NCBI RefSeq assembly: GCF_010667655.1
Contig: NZ_WHZU01000004.1
Location: 1 to 64,000 of the forward strand
Length of the DNA stretch: 64,000 nt
Direction: 5' to 3'
From: Bifidobacterium saimiriisciurei
GTDB taxonomy: Bacteria > Actinomycetota > Actinomycetes > Actinomycetales > Bifidobacteriaceae
Positions 16,727 to 24,857 of this stretch are shown here, piece by piece. A program made the position numbers and the translations under genes. Each line of letters starts with the position of its first letter. Positions within the stretch are counted from its first letter, which is position 1. The notes under the pieces were generated by a model, which saw nothing but the letters and a program-made list of their open reading frames with translations, had not been told where the DNA came from and made no database searches.

Positions 16727-19700
16727 ATGGCAACGGACATCAACCACGGCGGCACGGATATTCCGCGCGTGTCGGACTTCAATGACGGATGGAAATTCCA
16801 TCGCGGCGTGTCGTCGGGCGCGCAGCAGGAGTCGTTCGACGACACGTCATGGAGGGACGTGCGCCTGCCGCACGACTTCGGCGTCGAGGGCGCGTTCTCC
16901 AAACTCGCCCGCTCGACCGTCGGATTCCTGCGCACCGGCGAAGGCTGGTACCGCAAGACGTTCGAGGCTCCCGAGGCCTGGCGGGGCCGCCGCGTGTCGC
17001 TCTCGTTCGACGGCGTGATGGAGCTGGCCGAGATCTGGGTCAACGGCGAGAAGCTCGCCGAACACCACAACGGCTACGCCCCGTTCTTCGTGGACGTCAC
17101 CGACGCCCTGCGCTTCGATGCGCCGAACGTGCTGGCCATACACACCAACACGCCCGAGCCGTGCTCCCGCTGGTACCCCGGCGCCGGCCTCTACCGTGGC
17201 GTCGAACTCGTCGTCACCGACCGCGTGCACGTGCGCGACTGGGGCGTGCGCATCGCCACGCCGACGCTCGAGGACGACGTGAAGCTCGACGTGGCCAAGG
17301 TGCATGCGGAGACCTGGCTGGTCAACGAGACGTCCTCGCCCGTCGACGTGACCCTGCACAGCACGGTACTCGACGCCGACGGCGCGCCGGCATCCTCCAG
17401 CGAAAGCTCCTTCACGCTGAATCCGGGCACCTCCGCCGACGTGGAAAGCCACATGCCCGTCAGCCAGCTCATCATGGTCTCGAAACCGCACCTGTGGAGC
17501 ACCGACGACCCCTACCAGTACACGTTGCGCACCGACGTCGTAGTCGGCGGCAAGGTCGTCGACCGTGTCGACACGCGATTCGGCCTGCGCTGGGTGGGCA
17601 TGTCGAGCGAGACGGGACTGTCGCTGAACGGAGTGCGCATGAAGATCGCCGGCATGTGCATGCACCACGACCTCGGCTCCCTCGGCGCCGCCGTATACCG
17701 CCGCGCCGTGGTCCGCCAGCTCGAGATCCTCAAGGAGGCCGGTGTCAACGCCATCCGCACCTCCCACAACATCGGCTCGAAGATCCAGGTGGAGGAGGCC
17801 AGCCGCATGGGCCTGCTCGTGCTCGAGGAGCTCGCCGACATGTGGACCGCGCCCAAGGACCGCAACGACTACAGCAACTACTTCCTCGCCGCCTCGGCCA
17901 CCGACCTCGAGGCCATGATCGGCCGCGACCGCAACGAACCCAGCGTGTTCATGTGGAGCCTCGGCAACGAGGTCGCCTGGCAGGAGAGCGAACTGCCCCT
18001 GGCCGAGAGGCTCGTGGCCGTCGCCCACGCCGCCGACCCGACCCGCCCGGTGTGCATCAACGACTCCTCGTACCTGAGCAAGGGCATCGACGGCATCGGC
18101 AACGAGATCCACAAGCGCATGGACGTGCGCGGCTACTCCTACGCCTCCGAGGACCACCTCGTCGCCATCCACGCCAAGCATCCGAACGACCTCATCATCA
18201 ACTCCGAAAGCGGATGCAGCCTCGGCTCGCGCGGATACTACGTGTATCCGACCGACGTGCCCGACGGCGTGCGCGGCACCGAGTTCCCGTTCGAACCCGG
18301 CCGTCAGCCGTGGGACGACGACACGTACGAGATCACCTCCTACGACATCACCGCCAACCGCGGCACGCCCATCCGCAAGGACTTCATGCGCTCCATGAAC
18401 CTCGACTTCCACATGGGCGAGTTCACCTGGACCGGCTTCGACTACATCGGCGAGCCGGCGCCCTACATCGGCAACTTCTACTGGAACGACCAGTCGCAGA
18501 CCGAATCCGACGGCACCGTGCTCGCGCCGAAGACCGCCTACTACGGCATCGTCGACTCCGCCGGATTCCCCAAGGACGAATGGTGGCTCTACCGAAGCCT
18601 GTGGACCGACCCCGACGACGCGCCCATGGTGCACCTGCTGCCGCACTGGAACTGGCGCCAGGGCGAACCCGTGCAGGTGTGGGCGTACTCCAACGCCGCC
18701 AAGGTCGAACTGTTCCTCAACGGCCGTTCGCTCGGCGTGCGCGAATTCGAGCCGCACGCCACCGGATTCCACATCGACACCGCCCACCCCGACAAGCCGT
18801 TCGAATACCGGTTCGCCAAGGGCGACCCGCGCGACTCCATCTACCTGCACTGGGACGTGGTGTTCGAACCCGGCGAGCTCAAGGCCGTGGCCTACGACGC
18901 CGACGGCGACGAGGTCGCTCAGGACGTGCTGCACACCGCCGGGTCGCCGGCCGCCGTGCGCCTGACCCCCGACCGAGCCGTGCTGCATTCGGGCGAGACC
19001 AGCGCCAACGACCGCGACATGTGCTTCGTCACCGCAGACATCGTCGACGTCGACGGCACCATCTGCCCCGACGCCGACGACCGGCTGACCTTCACCGTCG
19101 AGAACGGCGTCATCCTCGGCACCGACAACGGCTACCAGGCCAGCACCGAGGCGTTCCAGCTGCCCGTGCGCAAGGCCTACCGGGGCAAGGCGCTCGCCAT
19201 CGTCGCCTCCGACGGCTCCGGCAGGCCCATCATCGTGCGTGCGAAGGCCAACGGCATCGACGCCGGCGAGACCGTCATCGACGTCAAGGCCGCCTCCGCC
19301 GTCGAATCCGTGCCGGCCTCCGCGGCCCGCGAAACCGTCGCGGCCGAGGACGCCGCGTCCCACGACGGCGAACGGCCGCGCGTGCGCCGCCCGTTCGCCG
19401 TCGTCCCCCATACCGCCGCCGTCGCCGCAGGCACCGTCCCGTCCCTGCCCGACAACGCAACGGTCGTCTACGACGACGGCGGCAAGCGTTCCGGACACGT
19501 CACCTGGCAGATGCCCGACGACCACGACTGGTCCGGCGTCGGCCTGGTGACCGTTCGGGGCGCCGTCGCCGATCCGGATGGCGCCGTCGACGGCGGACTC
19601 GCCACGGAGGCCGCCATCCGTGTGCTCGACGCCGGCGAGGACGCATCATCGTCCGTGCTGCTCGACGACCTGCACGTCAACGGCGCGACCATCGACGGCT

Positions 19701-21532
19701 TCGCCCCCGACAGGCGTCATTACACACTGTCGTTGCCATACGACGCCGGGACCCCCGCATTCGAGCCGATCGCGCGCGACAACGCCGCAGCGGCCGTCAT
19801 CCCGCCCGTCGACCCGGCCAACGGCAGATACCTCATCGAAATCACGTCCGAGGATCACAGTCGCGGCGCGACCATCGACGTCACCGTCGTCACGCAGCCG
19901 GCACCCATCGACTCCATCTCCGCGCACCTCGCCGACGGCGCCGGCCTCATCGAGGACCGGTCCGCGGCATTGGCCATCGAGGCCCGCGACGTACTGGGCC
20001 GTCCGATCGACGTCGCCGATCTCGACCTGCACATCGACATCGACGACCCGTCGGTGCTTGCCGTCGTCGGCGGCAACGATGCCGACGGCAACGCCGCCGC
20101 AATCGCCGTCGCCGGCACGCTCGCCGGCGAGACCGAGCTGACCGTCCACGCCGCATACGCCGGCGCGACCGTCATCTCGTCGCCGCTGCCGGTCACCGTC
20201 GGCAAGGCCGCATACGAGAAGCGGCCCGTCGCCGCGGAACCCGTGCGCGTACGCTGCGAAGTGGGGGAGTGGCCCGACCTGCCGAGCCTCGTGGCCGTAC
20301 GGTTCGACCATGGCCTCGACGCCACCATGCCCGTCACATGGAGCGCCGACGGCGACCTGTGGCAGACCGTAGGCGAGCACGACATCACCGGAACGATCAC
20401 TGGACCGGGCGGATTCGATGCCGCCGATGTCGTCGCCAAGGCGACGGTCGGCGTGGTCGACGTCATCGCCGTGCAGAAGACCTCCGCGGCCACGGTGACG
20501 GGCATCGCCCCCGATCTGGCCGAAACGACGCCGACCGTGCGCGTATGGTGGAGCGACGGCCTCGCCGAGGAAAGGCCCGTCGTCTGGCATGACGCGCTGC
20601 CGGAGGACTACGGCCGGCCCGGATTCTTCACCATGGCCGGCGACGTCGACGGCATCGACGCCAAGGTCGAAGCCACCGTGCGCGTGACCGACGAATACAC
20701 GAAGAACCGCGACCTGTTCTCGTTCCGCAACGACGTATACCCCACGGTCGAGGCCTCCTACACCAACCCCGACCCCAAGATGATGGAGGACGTCTCCAAC
20801 CTCATGGACGGCACCGTGTCGTACACCGCCCGCGCCGGATACAACCTCAAGAACCGCTGGTCCACCTACGGCGACCCCAGCCGCGAGGCATGGCTCGAAT
20901 ACCGGTTCGGCTACGGCACCGAGACCCCGTTCATGCTGAACTCCTTCACCATCTACTACTGCCTGGAAGGCGAGGACGTGGCATTGCCGCAGGACGTGCG
21001 CGTGCTGGCATGGGACGGCGGCACGGGAGACGACGGCGAGTGGAAACCGGTGACGAACCTCAGGACCCACGACAAGCCGGTCGAGCAACAGGGCAGCGCG
21101 GGCTGGATTTACGGCTCCTTCGGCGACAAGACCAAGTCGGAGAAGATCGACCATGGTCTCGAACGCACCTACACGTTCGACATGGTGAAGACCTCGCGCA
21201 TCCGCATCGAATTCACCGCGAACGAGGGCGAATGCGTGGCCATCACCGAGATTCGCGGCGACGCGCAGGTCGCCGTCGTCAACGAGAGCTGCGCGCTCGC
21301 CGGCCTCGCCGTCGACGGCGTCGACGTGCCGGGCTTCTCTCCGGACGTCGAATCATATACGGTAGCGCGCGGCGACGATGACGGCCATGTGCCGGACATC
21401 GAGCCGAGGCCGGCCGGCGACAACGCCGCGGTCACCGTCGTGCCGCCCGTTACGGGCGGTGACGCGGTCCTCGTGGAGCTCACGGCCGAAAACGGCGTCA
21501 CCAAGCGCACCTACACGGTTCGATTCGCGTAG
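16727..21532 (+). CDS. Giant GH2 beta-galactosidase with repeated beta-sandwich domains
   Basis: This 1601-residue enzyme has the GH2 N-terminal sandwich (FNDGWKFHRG, WRDVRLPHDFGVEG), the TIM barrel with AIRTSHNIGS, acid/base Glu415 in SLGNEVAW and likely nucleophile Glu494 in NSESGCSLGSRG, then HMGEFTWTGFDYIGEPAPY. After residue 770 come GH2 C-terminal domains, an Ig-like domain near 905, a cadherin-like sandwich near 982-1060, more Ig-like modules, a discoidin-like segment near 1340-1500 and a final sandwich like the one at 982. Such tails are usual on secreted enzymes, but no signal peptide, LPXTG motif or C-terminal helix is present. CAAAGGAG before the ATG at 16727 sets the start; the frame is open further upstream without a ribosome site. 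Confidence 0.9.
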   Translation: MATDINHGGTDIPRVSDFNDGWKFHRGVSSGAQQESFDDTSWRDVRLPHDFGVEGAFSKLARSTVGFLRTGEGWYRKTFEAPEAWRGRRVSLSFDGVMELAEIWVNGEKLAEHHNGYAPFFVDVTDALRFDAPNVLAIHTNTPEPCSRWYPGAGLYRGVELVVTDRVHVRDWGVRIATPTLEDDVKLDVAKVHAETWLVNETSSPVDVTLHSTVLDADGAPASSSESSFTLNPGTSADVESHMPVSQLIMVSKPHLWSTDDPYQYTLRTDVVVGGKVVDRVDTRFGLRWVGMSSETGLSLNGVRMKIAGMCMHHDLGSLGAAVYRRAVVRQLEILKEAGVNAIRTSHNIGSKIQVEEASRMGLLVLEELADMWTAPKDRNDYSNYFLAASATDLEAMIGRDRNEPSVFMWSLGNEVAWQESELPLAERLVAVAHAADPTRPVCINDSSYLSKGIDGIGNEIHKRMDVRGYSYASEDHLVAIHAKHPNDLIINSESGCSLGSRGYYVYPTDVPDGVRGTEFPFEPGRQPWDDDTYEITSYDITANRGTPIRKDFMRSMNLDFHMGEFTWTGFDYIGEPAPYIGNFYWNDQSQTESDGTVLAPKTAYYGIVDSAGFPKDEWWLYRSLWTDPDDAPMVHLLPHWNWRQGEPVQVWAYSNAAKVELFLNGRSLGVREFEPHATGFHIDTAHPDKPFEYRFAKGDPRDSIYLHWDVVFEPGELKAVAYDADGDEVAQDVLHTAGSPAAVRLTPDRAVLHSGETSANDRDMCFVTADIVDVDGTICPDADDRLTFTVENGVILGTDNGYQASTEAFQLPVRKAYRGKALAIVASDGSGRPIIVRAKANGIDAGETVIDVKAASAVESVPASAARETVAAEDAASHDGERPRVRRPFAVVPHTAAVAAGTVPSLPDNATVVYDDGGKRSGHVTWQMPDDHDWSGVGLVTVRGAVADPDGAVDGGLATEAAIRVLDAGEDASSSVLLDDLHVNGATIDGFAPDRRHYTLSLPYDAGTPAFEPIARDNAAAAVIPPVDPANGRYLIEITSEDHSRGATIDVTVVTQPAPIDSISAHLADGAGLIEDRSAALAIEARDVLGRPIDVADLDLHIDIDDPSVLAVVGGNDADGNAAAIAVAGTLAGETELTVHAAYAGATVISSPLPVTVGKAAYEKRPVAAEPVRVRCEVGEWPDLPSLVAVRFDHGLDATMPVTWSADGDLWQTVGEHDITGTITGPGGFDAADVVAKATVGVVDVIAVQKTSAATVTGIAPDLAETTPTVRVWWSDGLAEERPVVWHDALPEDYGRPGFFTMAGDVDGIDAKVEATVRVTDEYTKNRDLFSFRNDVYPTVEASYTNPDPKMMEDVSNLMDGTVSYTARAGYNLKNRWSTYGDPSREAWLEYRFGYGTETPFMLNSFTIYYCLEGEDVALPQDVRVLAWDGGTGDDGEWKPVTNLRTHDKPVEQQGSAGWIYGSFGDKTKSEKIDHGLERTYTFDMVKTSRIRIEFTANEGECVAITEIRGDAQVAVVNESCALAGLAVDGVDVPGFSPDVESYTVARGDDDGHVPDIEPRPAGDNAAVTVVPPVTGGDAVLVELTAENGVTKRTYTVRFA

Positions 21533-21573
21533 GCATGCCTGCCGTTTCCCATCGGGATCATCCGTCGGCCGGC

Positions 21574-22572
21574 CTATCGCCTCGTCGACTCGCGTTCGAT
21601 GAGGCGATAGCCGACCGTCACCGTCTGCGGATAGCGTTCCTCCTCCGGATGATTGATGCGATGCGTCAGCAGTGAGACCGCCGCCTGCGTCATGCTGGTG
21701 AAATCCACGGCGATGGTGCTCAGCGTCGGCACGCTGTACTCGCCGTCGGTGATGCCGTCGAACCCGATGACCGCCACATCCTTCGGCACGTTCACGCCGC
21801 GGTCGGCCAATCCGCGCAGCACGCCCAGCGCCAGGCCGTCGCTCGGGCAGAACAGGCCGTCGAACCCGAGCCGCTCGTCCGCCCAGCGATGACCGGCCTC
21901 CACGCCGCCGGCCCGCGACCACGGCACGCTGATCAGCGAATGCTCGTCGAATTCGAGGCCGAGCTCCTGGCATTCGTGCTTGGCGGCCAGCATGCGCACC
22001 TGCTGCGAGGCGCCGGGGTTCGACTCCGGCGGAATGTCATGGCCCACCAGGCCGATGCGACGGCATCCCTTCTCATACAGGTGGCGAATCGCCGCGCGGG
22101 TGCCGGCCTGGCTCGGTGCGTTCACCTGATCGTACGGGCTGTCGATCGTGTAATCCTCCAGAAGGACGGAGGGATGCGAGGCCAGCGCCTTCGACGCATG
22201 CTTGGCGTTGATGCCGATGATGCCGTCGGAGAACAGATACGACATGTCCTTCTCGTTGCCATGCTCGTCCACCAGATACTGTGACGATTCGATGAGCATG
22301 TGCATGCCCTGTTTGTTCAGCTCCGCGGCGAACCGCATGGCCAGGCTGGAGAAGTAGGCGCCGTCGATGCCGGCGGTGAGGAACGTGACGGTGCCGCTTT
22401 TGCCCGTACGCAACGATTGTGCGGAGATGTTCATGCGATAGCCGAGCTTCTCCGCGGCGGCCAGCACCTTCTGCGTGGTCTTCGGCGTGACCATGTCCAT
22501 GCCGCGCAGGGCCCGTGACGCGGTGGTCGCGGTCACCCCGGCCTCCTTGGCGACGTCCTTGAGCGTGACCAT
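21574..22572 (-). CDS. LacI-family transcriptional regulator
   Basis: This 332-residue regulator starts with the HTH VTLKDVAKEAGVTATTASRA and continues with the sugar-binding core (GTVTFLTAGIDGAYFSSLAM, FDGLFCPSDGLALGVLRGLA, VAVIGFDGITDGEYSVP). It converges on the GH2 gene, 41 bases after it. GAAAGGATG on the minus strand supports the start at 22572. An ATCGAT-type operator lies 79 bases upstream of its own start, and related motifs lie before the GH28, YetA-like and GPH/GH2 genes, so it is a candidate master regulator of the locus with autoregulation. Confidence 0.92.
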   Translation of the reverse strand: MVTLKDVAKEAGVTATTASRALRGMDMVTPKTTQKVLAAAEKLGYRMNISAQSLRTGKSGTVTFLTAGIDGAYFSSLAMRFAAELNKQGMHMLIESSQYLVDEHGNEKDMSYLFSDGIIGINAKHASKALASHPSVLLEDYTIDSPYDQVNAPSQAGTRAAIRHLYEKGCRRIGLVGHDIPPESNPGASQQVRMLAAKHECQELGLEFDEHSLISVPWSRAGGVEAGHRWADERLGFDGLFCPSDGLALGVLRGLADRGVNVPKDVAVIGFDGITDGEYSVPTLSTIAVDFTSMTQAAVSLLTHRINHPEEERYPQTVTVGYRLIERESTRR

Positions 22573-22650
22573 GCCGCATCATCCTTTCCCGAGGCGCACA
22601 ACCGGGCGCCTCGCTCCCATCGTCGTGGTTTCAAAGCGAATTCAATGATG

Positions 22651-22668
22651 ACATCGATAATATCGCGG
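22651..22668. promoter_or_regulatory. Operator candidate upstream of lacI
   Basis: ACATCGATAATATCGCGG shares the ATCGAT core and a second ATCG half-site with the other operators in the locus. It is the only regulatory-looking motif in the 328-base gap 22573-22900 that separates the regulator from the permease gene. Confidence 0.45.
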
Positions 22669-22900
22669 TCGGCCGAGCGACATTCGCAATGGCGTCACCG
22701 TATGGCCGCAGCCGTTGTGCGCTGCGGAATAATAGCCGGCCATAGGCTATTGCTATAGCCTCGATGGCATATTCCTTGGCAAAGGCATGGTGGGGGTGCG
22801 CCGCTTCGGCATACAGTGATACGGATCGGGCCGACCGGGGGAAGGGGCCGCAGGTGCGGACGCCGGATCGGCGAAACACAGAACGAAGGGACGACGAACC

Positions 22901-24379
22901 ATGGCTTCGGCCACAACAACCACAACGGACAGCAGGACGGCGGAGCCGGCGACGCACGACGCGGCGGCCGGCGGCACGGCAGGAGCGTCGAACGGCACGG
23001 CGAACGGCCACACCGGACTCCAGCGCAAGATGGAGACGCGCCACCTCATGATGATCTCCCTGGGCGGCGTCATCGGCACGGGACTGTTCCTGAGCTCCGG
23101 ATACACCATCCACCAGGCGGGGCCGCTCGGCACCATACTCGCCTACGCCGTCGGCGCACTCAACGTGTATATGGTCATGCTGTGCCTCGGCGAGCTCGCC
23201 ACCGCCATGCCGCAGACCGGCTCCTTCCACGTGTACGCCGGCAGGTTCATCGGCCCCGGCACCGGATTCACCGTCGCCATCATCTACTTCCTGGCATGGA
23301 TGGGCGCCCTCGGCTCGGAGTTCACGGCCTCCGGGCTCATCATGCAGAAATGGTTCCCCGGCTCGCCGGCATGGGCATGGAGCGCCCTGTTCATCGCGTT
23401 CATCTTCACGCTGAACGCATTGTCCGTGCGCTCATTCGCCGAAGCGGAGTTCTGGTTCGCCGGCATCAAGGTGGTCGCCATCATCGTGTTCATCGCCATC
23501 GGCGCGCTCGCCATCATCGGCGTCATCCCCATCGCCGGGTACTCGCATGCGCCGGGACTGACCAATCTGGTCAAGGACGGCGTGTTCCCCAACGGGTTCG
23601 CGCCGGTGTTCTCCACCATGTCGACGGTGGCGTTCGCGTTCTCCGGCACCGAGCTGCTGGGCGTCACGGCGGGGGAGACCAAGGATCCCGGCAAGAACAT
23701 CCCCAAGGCCATCCATACGACGTTCTGGCGTCTGGCCATCTTCTTCATCGGGTCCATCGTGGTGATGTCGGCGCTTATCCCATGGCAGGACGCCGGAGTC
23801 GACAAGAGCCCGTTCGTGCTGGTGTTCGACGCCATCGGCCTGCCGTTCGCCGGCGACATCATGAACTTCGTCGTGCTCACTGCGATCCTCTCCGCCGCCA
23901 ATTCGGGTCTGTACGCCTCCACGCGCATGCTGTGGTCGCTGTCGAACGAGCATATGATCCCGAGGGTGTTCGCGCGTACCACGAAGCACGGCGTGCCGCT
24001 GATCGCCCTGTGCACGGCGATGGTCGGCGGCCTTATGGCGCTGCTCTCCTCGGTCACCGCCGCATCGGTCATCTATCTGGCATTGGTCTCCAGCGCCGGT
24101 CTCGCCATCGTCATCGTATGGGTCGTGCTGGCGGTGTGCGAGATCCGGTTCCGCCTCGAGATGCGTCGGGAGGGCAGGGGCGTGGATGAGCTGTCGTTCC
24201 ATACGCCGGCCTGGCCCGTCGTGCCGATCGTGGCGCTGGTGCTCAGTGTGGGGACGATCATTCTGTCGGGCGTGTATGAATCCATGCGGCAGTCGCTCAT
24301 TTATATGGCCGTCATCGTTGCGCTGTGCTATGCGGTCTACGGCGTGAAGCGCCTCGTCTCCGCACGACGCCGTGGCTGA
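22901..24379 (+). CDS. APC-family amino acid permease (LysP/AAT type)
   Basis: This 492-residue transporter has about 12 hydrophobic helices. The AAT-family opening RHLMMISLGGVIGTGLFLSS is near residues 46-65, and SFHVYAGRFIGPGTGF, FAFSGTELLGVTAGE and SAANSGLYASTRMLWSL follow. These match lysine- or aromatic-type amino acid:H+ symporters. The first 40 residues are a polar Ala/Thr/Gly-rich extension. A GAAGGGACG ribosome site precedes the ATG. It appears monocistronic, with a strong hairpin after the stop. The substrate amino acid cannot be assigned. Confidence 0.85.
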   Translation: MASATTTTTDSRTAEPATHDAAAGGTAGASNGTANGHTGLQRKMETRHLMMISLGGVIGTGLFLSSGYTIHQAGPLGTILAYAVGALNVYMVMLCLGELATAMPQTGSFHVYAGRFIGPGTGFTVAIIYFLAWMGALGSEFTASGLIMQKWFPGSPAWAWSALFIAFIFTLNALSVRSFAEAEFWFAGIKVVAIIVFIAIGALAIIGVIPIAGYSHAPGLTNLVKDGVFPNGFAPVFSTMSTVAFAFSGTELLGVTAGETKDPGKNIPKAIHTTFWRLAIFFIGSIVVMSALIPWQDAGVDKSPFVLVFDAIGLPFAGDIMNFVVLTAILSAANSGLYASTRMLWSLSNEHMIPRVFARTTKHGVPLIALCTAMVGGLMALLSSVTAASVIYLALVSSAGLAIVIVWVVLAVCEIRFRLEMRREGRGVDELSFHTPAWPVVPIVALVLSVGTIILSGVYESMRQSLIYMAVIVALCYAVYGVKRLVSARRRG

Positions 24380-24403
24380 CCGGACGCGATAAGTCGGATT
24401 TGT

Positions 24404-24467
24404 GGGTCTGCGGCATACAGGAGGACATGGTTTTCGGTGTCCCCGTGTATGCCGCAGACCCGCTTTT
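24404..24467 (+). terminator. Long-stem hairpin after the permease gene
   Basis: A perfect 16-bp stem (GGGTCTGCGGCATACA with its complement at 24446-24461) extends with mismatches into the loop and is followed by CTTTTC. It begins 25 bases after the permease stop and acts as a likely terminator. Confidence 0.75.
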
Positions 24468-24490
24468 CGAAAAAGAAAAGAAAAAATATG

Positions 24491-24522
24491 AAAAACCCGA
24501 GGCTTTATGGCCTCGGGTTTTT
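24491..24522. terminator. Bidirectional terminator
   Basis: A 13-bp perfect stem (AAAAACCCGAGGC with GCCTCGGGTTTTT) and 6-base loop gives a T run on both strands. It lies four bases past the 3' end of the tRNA on the minus strand and backs up the permease terminator on the plus strand. Confidence 0.9.
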
Positions 24523-24525
24523 CAT

Positions 24526-24601
<76 letters not shown>

Positions 24602-24788
24602 ATATTTCCTGTGCAAGCTTTGTGCTGTGCACAAGACATAAATAATACATATGGAGCGTCGATATGCAAATCATCGGCGTGTCGCGTGTTGTTCATTGTG
24701 TTGTACGTAGGTCGTCCGTGGGAACTGATGGAGCGTTTTGGGCATGAATCCCCGCACGACATGGTCGACAATCCCGAAATCCGGAATC

Positions 24789-24840
24789 TACGGTGTTTTC
24801 CGGTCGTTGCATGCACCGAAAACGACCGAAGAACACCGTA
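24789..24840. other. Imperfect inverted repeat downstream of the ABC-F gene
   Basis: TACGGTGTTTTCCGGTCGTT at 24789-24808 pairs with 24821-24840 with two mismatches around a 12-base loop. It ends 17 bases below the stop of the minus-strand ABC-F gene. No clear T run follows, so it may be a weak terminator. Confidence 0.45.
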
Positions 24841-24857
24841 AATTGCCGGGAACGGGG

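Noticed and set aside
16789..20592. Very long plus-strand frame in another register of the GH2 gene (about 1267 codons).
   Set aside because: The product is mostly arginine, the usual artefact of GC-rich sequence, with no recognisable fold.
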